The notes under the pieces: generated by a model
Told to the model about the DNA's origin: nothing
What the model saw: only the letters and a program-made list of their open reading frames with translations
Database searches by the model: none
Shown here: positions 18,257 to 27,290 of the stretch, piece after piece
How the letters are laid out: each line of letters begins with the position of its first letter
How positions within the stretch are numbered: the stretch's first letter is position 1
Made by a program: the position numbers and the translations under genes
Origin: Planctomycetota bacterium
Lineage (GTDB): Bacteria > Planctomycetota > Planctomycetia > Gemmatales > Gemmataceae
Reading direction: 5' to 3'
Assembly (NCBI GenBank): GCA_016873225.1
Contig: VGXS01000008.1
Location: 58,808 to 122,807 of the forward strand
Length of the DNA stretch: 64,000 nt

Positions 18257-19081
18257 ATGTTGTTCAGCGATATCTTCGCGGAGCCTTGTCGAAGCATGAA
18301 GGGCCGTCGCTACATCCTTCCACGGGTGATCGAGATGAACTTCCAGGCCGGCCAACGGCTTGGAGTGAATGTCTACCTTGTGGATGGCGGCCGGGACTAC
18401 ATCCTCATCGACATCGGCTTCGAGGACACCCTTGGCGAGATTGTCGACCTGATCCGAGGCATGGACTACAGTCTCTCGAATTGCAGGATGATCATCGCCA
18501 CCCATGCCGATGCCGACCACATCCAGGCCATGGCCCGCGCCAAGGAGGTGTTCAAGGCCCCTGTCGCCGCCCACACCGATTGCGTGAGGGCCCTGGAGAC
18601 GGCCGACCCCATCCTCACCTTCTCGGTCATCAAGGCCCAGGAGATCGAGATCCCCCTGAGGGCGGTGAAGGTTGACAAGGCGCTATCCGAGGGCGACGAG
18701 ATCGAGGTTGGCGACCAAAAGCTCGCCGTCTGGCACACGCCGGGCCACGCCGCGGGCCAACTCGCGCTCAAGATGGGCGGGGTTCTGTTCAGTGGCGACA
18801 ACATCTACAAGGATGGCAGCGTGGGCGTGATCGACGCGCATCACGGGTCGGACATTCCCAAGTTCATCGCCTCGCTCGAACGCATCCGCGATGACGACTC
18901 GAGCTTCCTGCTTCCCAGCCACGGTCCGGCGTTTCGCAAGGACAAGGCCATGCTCGAGCGGACCATCGCGCGCCTGCGAAGCTACCTCACCATGGCTGAC
19001 TTCGGAACCTGTGCGACGGGATGGCCGCTGCTCGATGAGTGGGAAAACGATGTGATCTCGGGCAGGCTTCCGAGCCTCTGA
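18257..19081 (+). CDS. MBL-fold metallohydrolase with H-x-D-x-D-H motif
   Basis: The 274-residue protein has a metallo-beta-lactamase core. The metal motif reads H83-A-D-A-D-H88, so the second His of H-x-H-x-D-H is Asp85. The further ligands are present: His164 in H-T-P-G-H, Asp181 in S-G-D-N, and a late His in P-S-H-G. Glyoxalase-II-like and other MBL hydrolases use this layout, and an Asp there would alter metal preference or leave a single strong site. The start at 18257 is the first in-frame ATG after the previous stop; ATG 18296 is possible. It ends six bases before the convergent histidine kinase gene. Substrate unknown. Confidence 0.86.
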   Translation: MLFSDIFAEPCRSMKGRRYILPRVIEMNFQAGQRLGVNVYLVDGGRDYILIDIGFEDTLGEIVDLIRGMDYSLSNCRMIIATHADADHIQAMARAKEVFKAPVAAHTDCVRALETADPILTFSVIKAQEIEIPLRAVKVDKALSEGDEIEVGDQKLAVWHTPGHAAGQLALKMGGVLFSGDNIYKDGSVGVIDAHHGSDIPKFIASLERIRDDDSSFLLPSHGPAFRKDKAMLERTIARLRSYLTMADFGTCATGWPLLDEWENDVISGRLPSL

Positions 19082-19086
19082 GGCAC

Positions 19087-20910
19087 CTAGGCCAGCGCGC
19101 GGCCGGGGTTTTCCAGCCCCAGCTTGACCGGCAGATGCAGTCGGAATGTCGCGCCCCGGCCCGGTTCGCTTTCCACGGCGATGGCGCCGCCCATGAGCGT
19201 GACATAACCCTTCACGATGGAAAGGCCCAACCCCGCGCTCGACCCATCTCCATGGCGCGAGGGATCGACGCGGTGGAACCGCTCGAAAATCAGGTCCAAC
19301 TGGTTGGCGGGAATGCCGATTCCCGTGTCGGCCACCTCGATTAAAACCGTGTCCTGGCCTTGGGCCACCCGCAACCGGATGGATCCCGCCGGCTTGTTGT
19401 ACTGAACGGCGTTGTGAAGCAGGTTGCAGATCACCTCGCGCAGCTTGTCGGGGTCGGCCAGAAGCCAGCACGGCGCGCCTGCATCGACATCGAGCGTGAT
19501 ATCCCTGGCCTTGGCCACCGGCCTGACGATCTGGGCGCATTCCTCGGCGAGTGCCGAGGCGTTCGTGGGCTGGGGGCGCACCGGGTCGCTGCCGGAGTCG
19601 AGCCTGGCGAGGGTGATAAGGCGCTCCACGATGCCGCGCATGTGTCCCGCCGCCATGCGGCAATCCTCGAGGAATGACTTGTATTCCGCGGCGGCACGCG
19701 GGCGGCGCAGGGCCAAGTCGAGCGTTGTCAGCATGCTGGCCAGGGGGGTGCGCAATTCGTGCGAAATGTCGGCCGTGGCGTGCTTTTCCCGGAGGAAGGC
19801 CCGTTCCAGCTGGACCAAGGTCTCCCTGAGGCGAATGCAAACCGGATACACCTCCGAAGGAAAATCCGCGGGGTCGACACGGAGGGTGAAGTCGCGTTCG
19901 GAAATCCGGCTGACAGCCTCCGAAAGCCGTTGCAACGGCCTCAGCGACCAACCCACCAGGGCCACCGTGCCCCCGATGGCCAGGGCGAAGGTGGCGGCGC
20001 CCAAACCGGCCAGTTGCCAAGCCAGCGCCAACCGGGTGCGCCTTGAGGCGCTTTCGAGTTCCTCCACCCTGGTTTCGTACTCGCCGCGGATCAGCTCGAG
20101 GGCCGGTTCGAGCTTGGAAAGCGGGTAGGCGCACTGGATGAACACGAGAGACCGGGGCGCCGCCTCCCCGCGTGGACGGTCCGGAGGCGGCGGTTCACCG
20201 CGGCCGGGCTCGGCGGGCGGCCTGCCGGGCGGGCGGCCCTCGAATCCCCCCGGGCCGCGGCGGCTGAAGGCAAAGAAGGGAACACGCCCGGCGGGAGCCT
20301 TGAGCCGCACCCGGCGCACGGCCACGCCGTTGGCCAGGCTGGTGCTGTCGAATTCGTGGTGCAGGACCTGGTCGGGAAAGAACGCCTGCTTGTTGATGGC
20401 CATCTCCTCCATGCCCAGCGAGGCCGAGCGGAAGACGCTGCCCCAGGTCGTGTCGACCTGGAAATACTCGGCGATGTCGTCGAGGTGATGCTGGAGTTCC
20501 TGGTCGTTGAAACGGATTTCAGGCACGGCGCGCCTGAAGAACTCCATGGCCACAGGACCGCGGCCGACGGGCGCCGTCCAGCCGGGAATCATAACGAATC
20601 CCTTGTCCGCCATGGCGACGCCGAGCATGCCGAGAATGTGGAGGTCGCGGAAACGGAACTTGCCCCAGTCCAACTGGAACTGCATGAGCCGGGCCAGGTT
20701 TTGGGCCTGGTCGAGCAGTTCCTTGTCGAGTTGCTCAAGCCTTTCCTTGACGCGCTCGTCGCGCCTGAGCGCCTCCAGGTCGCGCGCCGCCCCCTGCCTT
20801 TCGACCAGCAGGCGGTCGGCCGTGCGGTACGCCAAAAAGCCAACGGCCAGGAGAACGACACCCAACAGGGGCACCATCCATCCGGCCAGAAGCAACCGCA
20901 GCGATTTCAT
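19087..20910 (-). CDS. Sensor histidine kinase
   Basis: The 607-residue kinase has a membrane helix at residues 8-28, a long extracytoplasmic sensor region with a Pro/Gly/Arg-rich stretch near 225-250, and a second membrane helix at about 295-315. A HAMP region follows, then the dimerisation/phosphoacceptor helix with D-I-S-H-E-L-R-T-P (His384). The ATPase domain shows the N box (N-L-L-H-N-A-V-Q-Y-N), G1 (D-T-G-I-G-I-P) and G2 (G-L-G-L-S-I-V). All catalytic boxes are present. Its start overlaps the stop of the response regulator gene by 4 bases (ATGA), so the two are co-translated. The sensor domain is not one I recognise, so the stimulus is unknown. Confidence 0.94.
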   Translation of the reverse strand: MKSLRLLLAGWMVPLLGVVLLAVGFLAYRTADRLLVERQGAARDLEALRRDERVKERLEQLDKELLDQAQNLARLMQFQLDWGKFRFRDLHILGMLGVAMADKGFVMIPGWTAPVGRGPVAMEFFRRAVPEIRFNDQELQHHLDDIAEYFQVDTTWGSVFRSASLGMEEMAINKQAFFPDQVLHHEFDSTSLANGVAVRRVRLKAPAGRVPFFAFSRRGPGGFEGRPPGRPPAEPGRGEPPPPDRPRGEAAPRSLVFIQCAYPLSKLEPALELIRGEYETRVEELESASRRTRLALAWQLAGLGAATFALAIGGTVALVGWSLRPLQRLSEAVSRISERDFTLRVDPADFPSEVYPVCIRLRETLVQLERAFLREKHATADISHELRTPLASMLTTLDLALRRPRAAAEYKSFLEDCRMAAGHMRGIVERLITLARLDSGSDPVRPQPTNASALAEECAQIVRPVAKARDITLDVDAGAPCWLLADPDKLREVICNLLHNAVQYNKPAGSIRLRVAQGQDTVLIEVADTGIGIPANQLDLIFERFHRVDPSRHGDGSSAGLGLSIVKGYVTLMGGAIAVESEPGRGATFRLHLPVKLGLENPGRALA

Positions 20911-21611
20911 GTCGGCGATTTTCCTACCTCGGCCGGGGTGTTCTCGTCGCGGAGCATGTAGCCCTCTCCCCAGCGGGTGAGGATGAGCGGTGGCGAGAAC
21001 GACCGGTCGATCTTCGTGCGAAGGTAGCGGATGTAAACATCCACCACATTCGAGGTGTTTTCATCATTCTCATCATACAGGTGGTCCCAAATCATAGTCC
21101 TGCTGACCACCTTGCCTCGGTTGAACGCGAGAAACTCAAGCAGGGAATATTCCCGGGGCGTGAGATGAATCATCGTTCCTGCGCGCTTGATGGTGCGGGA
21201 GGAGGTGTCGATTTCCAAATCGAATACCTTGATGAGCGGATCCTTGACGCTGTGGCGTCGACGGATGAGGGCGCGGATTCGGGCGAAAAGCTCGTCAAGT
21301 TCGAAGGGCTTGACAAGATAATCGTCGGCGCCCGAGTCGAGGCCCTTCACCTTGTCGTCAAGTTCCCCGCGCGCGGTGAGCACGATCACATGGGAATGGA
21401 TTCCATCCTTGCGCCATTGCTTCAAAAGGGACATTCCATCCACTTCGGGAAGCATCAGGTCAAGCAGGATGACATCGTAATTCGCGGTTCGAACCTTGTG
21501 GTCGGCCTCTGTGCCGGTGTCGGCGGCATCGACGGCGAACCCTTCCTCCTCAAGGCTTTGCCTGAGAGTCCGTTGCAGGGGTTTGTGGTCCTCAACAAGA
21601 AGAAGTCTCAT
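20907..21611 (-). CDS. OmpR-family response regulator
   Basis: The 234-residue protein has a receiver domain with acidic pocket E7-D8, phosphoacceptor Asp51 (D-L-M-L-P), Thr79 and Lys101 (V-K-P-F). A winged-helix DNA-binding domain follows, with L-T-P-R-E-Y-S-L-L and a recognition helix near V-V-D-V-Y-I-R-Y-L-R-T-K-I. It should be phosphorylated by the adjacent kinase and then control genes, probably including its own. Two direct TCATGA repeats 11 bases apart lie in the upstream gap. Confidence 0.95.
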   Translation of the reverse strand: MRLLLVEDHKPLQRTLRQSLEEEGFAVDAADTGTEADHKVRTANYDVILLDLMLPEVDGMSLLKQWRKDGIHSHVIVLTARGELDDKVKGLDSGADDYLVKPFELDELFARIRALIRRRHSVKDPLIKVFDLEIDTSSRTIKRAGTMIHLTPREYSLLEFLAFNRGKVVSRTMIWDHLYDENDENTSNVVDVYIRYLRTKIDRSFSPPLILTRWGEGYMLRDENTPAEVGKSPT

Positions 21612-21671
21612 TCAGATTCACCCAACCACGGATTTTCGAGAGATGGCAAACCATTTCTCATAAAGAAATTA

Positions 21672-21688
21672 TCATGAAACAATCATGA
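21672..21688 (-). promoter_or_regulatory. Paired TCATGA repeats, candidate response-regulator site
   Basis: TCATGA occurs at 21672-21677 and 21683-21688, start-to-start 11 bases, in the AT-rich divergent gap between the regulator and PIG-L genes. OmpR/PhoB-family dimers bind direct repeats of about one helical turn, so autoregulation is plausible but inferred. Confidence 0.4.
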
Positions 21689-21710
21689 GTGACGAGAGAG
21701 GACAGACCCA

Positions 21711-22498
21711 ATGGCTGATTTGCCCACGGAAAGTCCTGAAAGGATTCCCGAGGAACCCGTCACCGTGGTGGCCGTGGGAGCGCACCCCGACGACCTGGAA
21801 ATCCTGTGCGGCGGAACCTTGCCAAGTTGGCCCGCGCCGGGGTTCGTGTGGCCATATTGGACCTCACGGACGGAGAACCCACTCCAAGGGGCACGCCGGA
21901 GCGGCGCAAGGCCGAGGCGGATGAGGCCAGGCGGGCCCTTGGAGTTCGTTGGCGCCACAACGCCATGCTTCCCAACCGGGTGCTGATGGACGAACCGGCC
22001 AACCGGATGGCGCTGGCCACCTGGTTCAGGAGATTGAGGCCCGAAATCGTCATCAGCATCGCTGGCAGAACCCCGTCGGGTTCACCGGATCATCATCAGG
22101 CGCAACTCATGATTGAAGGGGCGAGGTTCTATTCCCAGCTCACCAAATGGGACGCCCGGTTTGACGGAACCCAACCCCACAGGATTCCGCATCTGGTTTA
22201 CGCACCTTTTCCGTTTGATGCGGAAGACCACGGTTGGCACGGTTCGTTTGTTGTCGACATCACGGAAACCTGGCAAGCGAAACTCGAATCCGTCCGCGCT
22301 TACCGTTCCCAGTTTGATGAGACCCGCTTCGCGCGCATCGAACATGTGATGCTCGGGCAGGCCGCTTTCCATGGCTCGAAGTGTGGTTTCACCCATGGGG
22401 AAAGGTTTTTCCTTCCCACGCCCGTGGGAACGCGGGATTTTGTCGCCACGGTCACAGGCAATTCAGGCGGTTTGACCGTTTCGAGGCATGCCGGATGA
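21711..22498 (+). pseudogene. PIG-L family N-acetylglucosaminyl deacetylase, frameshifted
   Basis: The first ~36 codons, from the ATG at 21711 (GAGAGGA upstream), give the zinc motif A-H-P-D-D-L-E (residues 24-30) and L-C-G-G-T. The frame then turns to nonsense. The rest of the protein (L-A-K-L-A-R-A-G-V-R-V, L-D-L-T-D-G-E, S-P-D-H-H-Q-A, Y-S-Q-L-T-K-W-D) continues in the +2 frame to the stop at 22496-22498. Adding one G after 21821 joins the halves into a 262-residue protein of normal length. So this is either a recent one-base deletion or a sequencing error. The intact enzyme would deacetylate a GlcNAc-type substrate; the second zinc His lies in D-H-H. Confidence 0.85.
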
Positions 22499-22700
22499 TT
22501 TTTTGTCTATCTGGAGTCAACCAACTGCAATCTCCATGCGTCTTAAGGTGAGTGACACGACTGATCCGGTTCCGCTTGGAACGGTTGTGCTGAACTTGCG
22601 GGCTCTTTGTGCCGATGATTGCCCATGAAGGATTGGGCCGGCAGGGGGCCACCATGCCTTCAAGGCGTGGGGTGAACCGAAGCGGCGCGGGAGACGAGGC

Positions 22701-24743
22701 ATGAACCAGGCTAATGGATTCCGTGGTTGGGTTTCTCGCTTGCTGGGCCAGAACAGGTCCCCCAACCGTCCACTCTCGCGCAAAAACCTGGACTTGGAGG
22801 CCTTGGAAGGGCGCGAAGTTCCCGCGACGCTGGTATTCCCAGGCGCCAATAGCGTGGCCGTCGGCGATATCAATCAAGACGGGTTCAACGATGTCATCAG
22901 GGCGGCGCAATCCTATGGTCGCCCTGTGGTCACCGTGACCAGCGGCAAGGATGGCTCAATCCTGAAAACCTTCGACGGATTGGACCGGACCAGTCGGAAC
23001 GGCGTGAACCTGGCCGTGGGCGATTTCAATGGCGACGGCTTCAAGGACATCGCCGTGGCTGAAGCGCGCGGGGGCGACAAGGTTAGTGTTTTCAGCGGAA
23101 AAAATTATGCGCGCCTTTCAACTTTCAGCGCCTTCGGTGGTTGGAATGGAGGTGTTTCCCTGGCCGCCGGCGACACCAACAACAACGGCGTGCCTGAACT
23201 CATCATGGGGAAACTGGCCGAGGCCTCACCCATGGTTCGCGTGGTCGCGGGGCAGGCCAATGTGAGTGTCAGAAGATTGACTCCCGCAAACCCCAATATC
23301 CGCGTCATGTCGGCAACCACCAGCAATGCCGGTTCGGTCGTCACCTTTTCCCAACTGGCATCCATCAATCCATTCGGGCCTTCCTACCGGGGTGGCGTCA
23401 GCGTGGGGGCGGCCGACCTCAATGGAGACGGGTTTGTCGACATCATCGCTGGCACGGCGACCAGCGGTGGCCGCGTCAAGGAAATCAGCGGCAAGGATGC
23501 CAAGACTGTCCTCAATGACTTCACCACATTTGGGACCGGTGGTGTACAGGTTGCCGCCGGCAACTTCTCCTCGACCAACCATGCCGACCTAGTGGTCGCC
23601 GGTCGCGGCAACTTCACCGGCGGCGATATCCGCATCTATGCCGGAACCACCAGCACTGTCGTTCGCAACTTCCAGTCGGCGGCGGGGAACTCCGCCGGAA
23701 CGAACATTGCCGTGGGTAGTTTCTCAGGCAACCTGACCAACCAGGTGGTCACAGCCACCAAGGGTGAGGGAACCGGATTTGTCCAAATTCACAACTCCAC
23801 AACCAATGCCGCAGACACCATCCTGTCGCCCATTGGCGGAACTCCTTCCACCAAGATCGCGTCGCTGTACAAAAACACCAACCAGGCCTCTGACCCCACC
23901 GTCACCAGCCGACTGGCCGACATCGCGGTTTCCAAGGGCGCTGCCAACCAATCCTTCGACCTCACGAATAACTTCGGTGATCCCAACGCCGCCAACGCCC
24001 GGGTGACCTTCCAAACCAACCAGGGCGCCATTGGAATCGAACTCCTCAATCAACAGGCCCCGCTGACGGTCAAGAACTTCCTCAGCTATGTTGATTCGAA
24101 CAAGTATGACAACACGATCGTCCACAGGAGTCCGCCGAATTTTGTCGTCCAGGCTGGTGGTTACACGGCTGTTGGAACCGCTCCAAACACCTTGCTGAAC
24201 CATATCTTGGAGGACGCTCCGGTTCCCAATGAATTCGATTCGAAGAGAAGCAATGTTCGTGGAACAGTGGCGATGGCCAAGCTTGGTAACGACCCCAATA
24301 GTGCCAAAAGCGAGTTCTTCGTCAATGTGGCCGACAACTCCAGCAACCTGAACAACCAAAACGGAGGCTTCACGGTATTTGCCAATGTCGTCACCGGAAT
24401 GGATAATGTGGACAAGATCAACAAACTTGCCACTGCGAACCTTAGCCAAACCTTTAGTGACATTCCGGTCATCAACAACTTCACCGGTACCACGGTTGGC
24501 GAACTCAACCCGGCCACCAACCTGGTGACCATCAATGATGTCATTGTCGATAGCCGCGGCGAAATGCTGACCTTCTCAATCGTGAACAATTCCAATCCCA
24601 ATGTGGTGACACCCACGGTTGTCGGCAACAAGTTGAATCTGGCCTACTCGGCCACCAACACCGGTAATTCGGTGATCCAGGTGCGCGCCACCGACCTGTC
24701 GGGCCGGTCGGTGGACACGGCCTTTACGGTCAGGGTGAACTGA
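22701..24743 (+). CDS. FG-GAP propeller fused to cyclophilin-type peptidyl-prolyl isomerase
   Basis: The 680-residue protein opens with a basic, non-hydrophobic leader and E-A-L-E-G-R-E-V-P-A at residues 33-42. FG-GAP-like repeats follow at about 45-370 (N-Q-D-G-F-N-D, N-G-D-G-F-K-D, N-N-N-G-V-P-E, N-G-D-G-F-V-D). A cyclophilin domain lies at about 430-590 with V-T-F-Q-T-N-Q-G, V-H-R-S-P-P-N-F-V-V-Q-A-G-G and S-E-F-F-V-N-V. The active-site Arg, Phe and Gln equivalents are kept; the later Gln is Glu and the usual Trp appears absent. The C-terminus ends in a cadherin-like/Ig-like beta stretch. It is probably exported and may fold or anchor other surface proteins. Monocistronic; downstream neighbours are convergent. 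Confidence 0.9.
   Translation: MNQANGFRGWVSRLLGQNRSPNRPLSRKNLDLEALEGREVPATLVFPGANSVAVGDINQDGFNDVIRAAQSYGRPVVTVTSGKDGSILKTFDGLDRTSRNGVNLAVGDFNGDGFKDIAVAEARGGDKVSVFSGKNYARLSTFSAFGGWNGGVSLAAGDTNNNGVPELIMGKLAEASPMVRVVAGQANVSVRRLTPANPNIRVMSATTSNAGSVVTFSQLASINPFGPSYRGGVSVGAADLNGDGFVDIIAGTATSGGRVKEISGKDAKTVLNDFTTFGTGGVQVAAGNFSSTNHADLVVAGRGNFTGGDIRIYAGTTSTVVRNFQSAAGNSAGTNIAVGSFSGNLTNQVVTATKGEGTGFVQIHNSTTNAADTILSPIGGTPSTKIASLYKNTNQASDPTVTSRLADIAVSKGAANQSFDLTNNFGDPNAANARVTFQTNQGAIGIELLNQQAPLTVKNFLSYVDSNKYDNTIVHRSPPNFVVQAGGYTAVGTAPNTLLNHILEDAPVPNEFDSKRSNVRGTVAMAKLGNDPNSAKSEFFVNVADNSSNLNNQNGGFTVFANVVTGMDNVDKINKLATANLSQTFSDIPVINNFTGTTVGELNPATNLVTINDVIVDSRGEMLTFSIVNNSNPNVVTPTVVGNKLNLAYSATNTGNSVIQVRATDLSGRSVDTAFTVRVN
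22803..22826 (+). other. N-terminal LEGREVPA motif
   Basis: Residues 35-42 of the FG-GAP/cyclophilin protein match L-E-x-R-x-[VT]-P-A, the pattern also seen in the giant protein and the DUF4214 protein of this window. Confidence 0.6.
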
Positions 24744-24757
24744 CGGGAGTCTTGGTC

Positions 24758-24796
24758 AAAAAAACGAAAGGGGCCGGCCGACATGGCGGGCCCCTT
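24758..24796 (-). terminator. Intrinsic terminator of the DUF2760-Hsp70-DUF6580 operon
   Basis: Read on the minus strand, arms AAGGGGCC and GGCCCCTT (24789-24796 and 24768-24775) with a 13-base loop are followed by TTTCG and a run of seven T (24758-24764). It lies 20 bases past the DUF6580 stop. The reverse direction lacks a T-run. Confidence 0.8.
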
Positions 24797-24815
24797 CGCT
24801 TGTAACCTTGGGCCA

Positions 24816-25475
24816 TTACGAGGGATTTTCGAACACCGCTGGCCTCGTGGCTCCCAACCTCTGGCTGGCGAACGCCATCCCGAAAAACAGTGATGTGAAA
24901 ATGGCGTCGCCCAGAAGGGTGTTGCGGTAAAACGGCAAGGCCATGGCATAGCAGGCCCCAAGCCCGCCGATGTCACGGGAATAGCGGATGAGAGGGTGAG
25001 CGTACTTTGCGGTGGGTTCCTCCCACATGGTGATGCCCGTCGATGGCGCCGGGGTGGCGCTGGCCCCGAGCCACACCATGAAATTGGTCAGCAGGAAAAA
25101 GAACAGTCCCGATCCGAATGTTCCCGCCACCACAGTGACGGCCCCGGGCCTCAAACGCCACAGGAAGCCGGACAGGCAGTAGACGGCGAAACAGAGGTAC
25201 ACCACCCCACTGAACGGCGCCCAACCATGCCAGCGGTACAGCAGCAGGTCGGAGACCGCCATCACGGCGAGTGGAACCAGGGGAGCCACCCTCAGCGGCA
25301 GGAATGCCAGGGAGAAAAGGCACAGGGCGCCCATGGGTGAAAGATTGGGCGCGGCATACGCGGGGGCCAGCCTGTACAGCAAGGAATAGCCTGCCGCGGC
25401 CAAGGCGATGGCCAGGACGGGACCAAGGGCTTGGCGCTGGTTGCTGGAATGCGGGACAGGTTCCGTCGCGTTCAT
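24816..25475 (-). CDS. DUF6580-like integral membrane protein
   Basis: The 219-residue protein has about five or six hydrophobic helices (residues 17-35, 47-65, 67-82, 88-110, 114-140, 180-205) and the segment L-T-N-F-M-V-W-L-G typical of DUF6580 membrane proteins. These resemble substrate-binding subunits of small transporters, but no function is established. The start at 25475 is chosen for GAGGA about 8 bases upstream; longer in-frame reading overlaps the Hsp70 gene. It starts 10 bases after the Hsp70 stop, so it is third in the operon, ahead of a good terminator. Confidence 0.82.
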   Translation of the reverse strand: MNATEPVPHSSNQRQALGPVLAIALAAAGYSLLYRLAPAYAAPNLSPMGALCLFSLAFLPLRVAPLVPLAVMAVSDLLLYRWHGWAPFSGVVYLCFAVYCLSGFLWRLRPGAVTVVAGTFGSGLFFFLLTNFMVWLGASATPAPSTGITMWEEPTAKYAHPLIRYSRDIGGLGACYAMALPFYRNTLLGDAIFTSLFFGMAFASQRLGATRPAVFENPS

Positions 25476-25485
25476 GGTTCCATCC

Positions 25486-27285
25486 TCACTGGGCCGTTGA
25501 TTGATCATTCTCGCGCACCTTGAATTCAAGTTTCCAGCGCCTGTTGTCATGGACTCCCTGGCAGGAGAGTTCGAGCGTGCCGACCTCGGTGACCCGGGAG
25601 TGAAGCCTGACCGGCACGCGCGTGCCCGGCGCGGCGTCGGAATCGAGGGTCGCCGAAAGGGGGGTGAGTTCCTCGATGTCTTCCTGCCAATCTTCCACGG
25701 CGGTGCCGATGGAGTCATCCTTGCGCCGGTTCGATCCCAAAAAGCGGAACTGGACGGGTTCTCCCACGACAAGGCCAAGCTCAAGGTTGGGGACCGGGCT
25801 TTCGGAGCCTTCCTCCATGCCGAAAGGCACCACGCAAAGGGCCTTGATGGGCGGGGCGAAACCGGGGACGGCGGGCGCGGGAATCTCGACTCCGACATAA
25901 AACGAGCGGGCGGTGCCACCACGGACGCGGATGCCGCCTTGTTTTCGGGCGCGGGCGTAACAGGCGGCGCCATGGGCCACGGCGACCTCGAGGTCGGCGG
26001 ATTCCAGGCAGCGGACCGGATCGCCCGAGAACCACCCGGCGAGGGTGGCCAGAATCCGTTCGCGCAGCAGTCGCGACTTGAAGACGCCGCCGTTGAACAG
26101 CACCGCGGAAACGCGCTTTCCGCCGCGGTGCTGGGCCAGGAACGCGGCCAAGTGGCGGGTGATGGCCGCATCGGTGGCGTAGGGCAGGCCGGCCTCCTGG
26201 AGACCTGCGGATGACTGGCGGCGCGGTTCGTCGCCAGCTCCGCAGGCCGGGAAAAAACCGTCGAGCAGGATGGAGTCGAGGAGCGACCGGGGGATTTCCC
26301 CGCTGATGCCGCCCGCCACGAGTTTGGTTCCACGCCCCTGCACATGGAACTTGGCGGAGGCAATGTCGGCCTGCGAGAGCATCGATTCCTTGGCCGAGCG
26401 CGCCGCATGCACCAGTTGGAGGAATTGGGAGTGGTCCAGCCTGCTGCCCTTGGCCGCCAGGCCCTGGTTGGCGGCATGGGCCAAGGCCAGGTCCATGTTG
26501 TCGCCACCGAGGAGAATGTGATTGCCGACGGCCAACCGGCATAATTGAAGGTTTCCCATGTCCTCGGTGACGGAAATCAGGGTGAAGTCGGTGGTGCCTC
26601 CGCCGACATCGCACACCAGGATGAGGTCTCCCACGCGGACCAACCGGCGCCAGTTGTCGCCCTGGGATTCCAGCCAGGAGTAGAAGGCGGCCAGCGGTTC
26701 CTCCAGAAGGATCACCTGCCCAAGTCCAGCTTGGCGGGCCGCGTCGAGGGTGAGTTCGCGGGCTTCCGGGTCAAACGACGCGGGCACCGTGAGCACGATG
26801 TCCTGCCCGCCCAGCGGTTGCCCGGGATGCGCGTGGCTCCATGCCTCGGCGAGGTGCCCCAGGTATCGGGCCGAAGCCTCAACCGGGGAGATGCGCCTGG
26901 ATTCCTCGGGAGACCTCCATGGCAGTATGGCGGCGCGCCGGTCCACCGCGGCATGGCTCAGCCACGACTTCGCCGATGAGACAAGCCTTGTCGGCACGAG
27001 GCCACCTTGTTGCCTGGCAAACTCGCCGACCGAAAAATCGCGCCCGGCGGCCCAAGGAAGTTCGAGGGCGCCCGCGGGAAACTCACCCTCGCCCGCGAGG
27101 TAGGTGAATGAAGGCAGCAATGGACGCCCGGCCACCTCGCCGGGTCTCACCACCTGGGGAATCTCCAGGGCGCGCACCGGGCCGGCGGAATCCGTTGGCA
27201 GATAAAAAACGGCGCAGTTGGTGGTGCCCAGGTCGATGCCGACATGGTGCGATGGGCCGCCGGTGGAGTTTTGGCTAATGGCCAT
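25486..27285 (-). CDS. Hsp70-family (DnaK-like) protein without lid
   Basis: From the ATG at 27285 the protein has 599 residues. The nucleotide-binding domain is clear: G-I-D-L-G-T-T-N-C (residues 16-24), D-V-G-G-G-T-T-D-F (about 225-233) and F-N-G-G-V-F (about 396). The C-terminal ~130 residues look like beta sandwich (E-L-G-L-V-V-G-E-P-V-Q-F-R-F, then R-V-P-V-R-L-H-S) with no helical lid and no E-E-V-D-type tail. ATP-driven conformational work is expected, but client handling must differ from DnaK. It sits between a membrane-anchored DUF2760 gene (5-base gap) and a DUF6580 gene. No DnaJ or GrpE is nearby. Confidence 0.9.
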   Translation of the reverse strand: MAISQNSTGGPSHHVGIDLGTTNCAVFYLPTDSAGPVRALEIPQVVRPGEVAGRPLLPSFTYLAGEGEFPAGALELPWAAGRDFSVGEFARQQGGLVPTRLVSSAKSWLSHAAVDRRAAILPWRSPEESRRISPVEASARYLGHLAEAWSHAHPGQPLGGQDIVLTVPASFDPEARELTLDAARQAGLGQVILLEEPLAAFYSWLESQGDNWRRLVRVGDLILVCDVGGGTTDFTLISVTEDMGNLQLCRLAVGNHILLGGDNMDLALAHAANQGLAAKGSRLDHSQFLQLVHAARSAKESMLSQADIASAKFHVQGRGTKLVAGGISGEIPRSLLDSILLDGFFPACGAGDEPRRQSSAGLQEAGLPYATDAAITRHLAAFLAQHRGGKRVSAVLFNGGVFKSRLLRERILATLAGWFSGDPVRCLESADLEVAVAHGAACYARARKQGGIRVRGGTARSFYVGVEIPAPAVPGFAPPIKALCVVPFGMEEGSESPVPNLELGLVVGEPVQFRFLGSNRRKDDSIGTAVEDWQEDIEELTPLSATLDSDAAPGTRVPVRLHSRVTEVGTLELSCQGVHDNRRWKLEFKVRENDQSTAQ

Positions 27286-27290
27286 GGATG

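Noticed and set aside
18683..20134. Minus-strand 483-codon frame overlapping kinase and MBL genes
   Set aside because: Out of frame with the kinase, which has every catalytic box, and it also runs opposite part of the MBL gene.
22566..22584. Inverted repeat GTTCC-GCTT-GGAAC upstream of the FG-GAP/cyclophilin gene
   Set aside because: A short 5-base stem not linked to a promoter I could place; too weak to list as a regulatory site.
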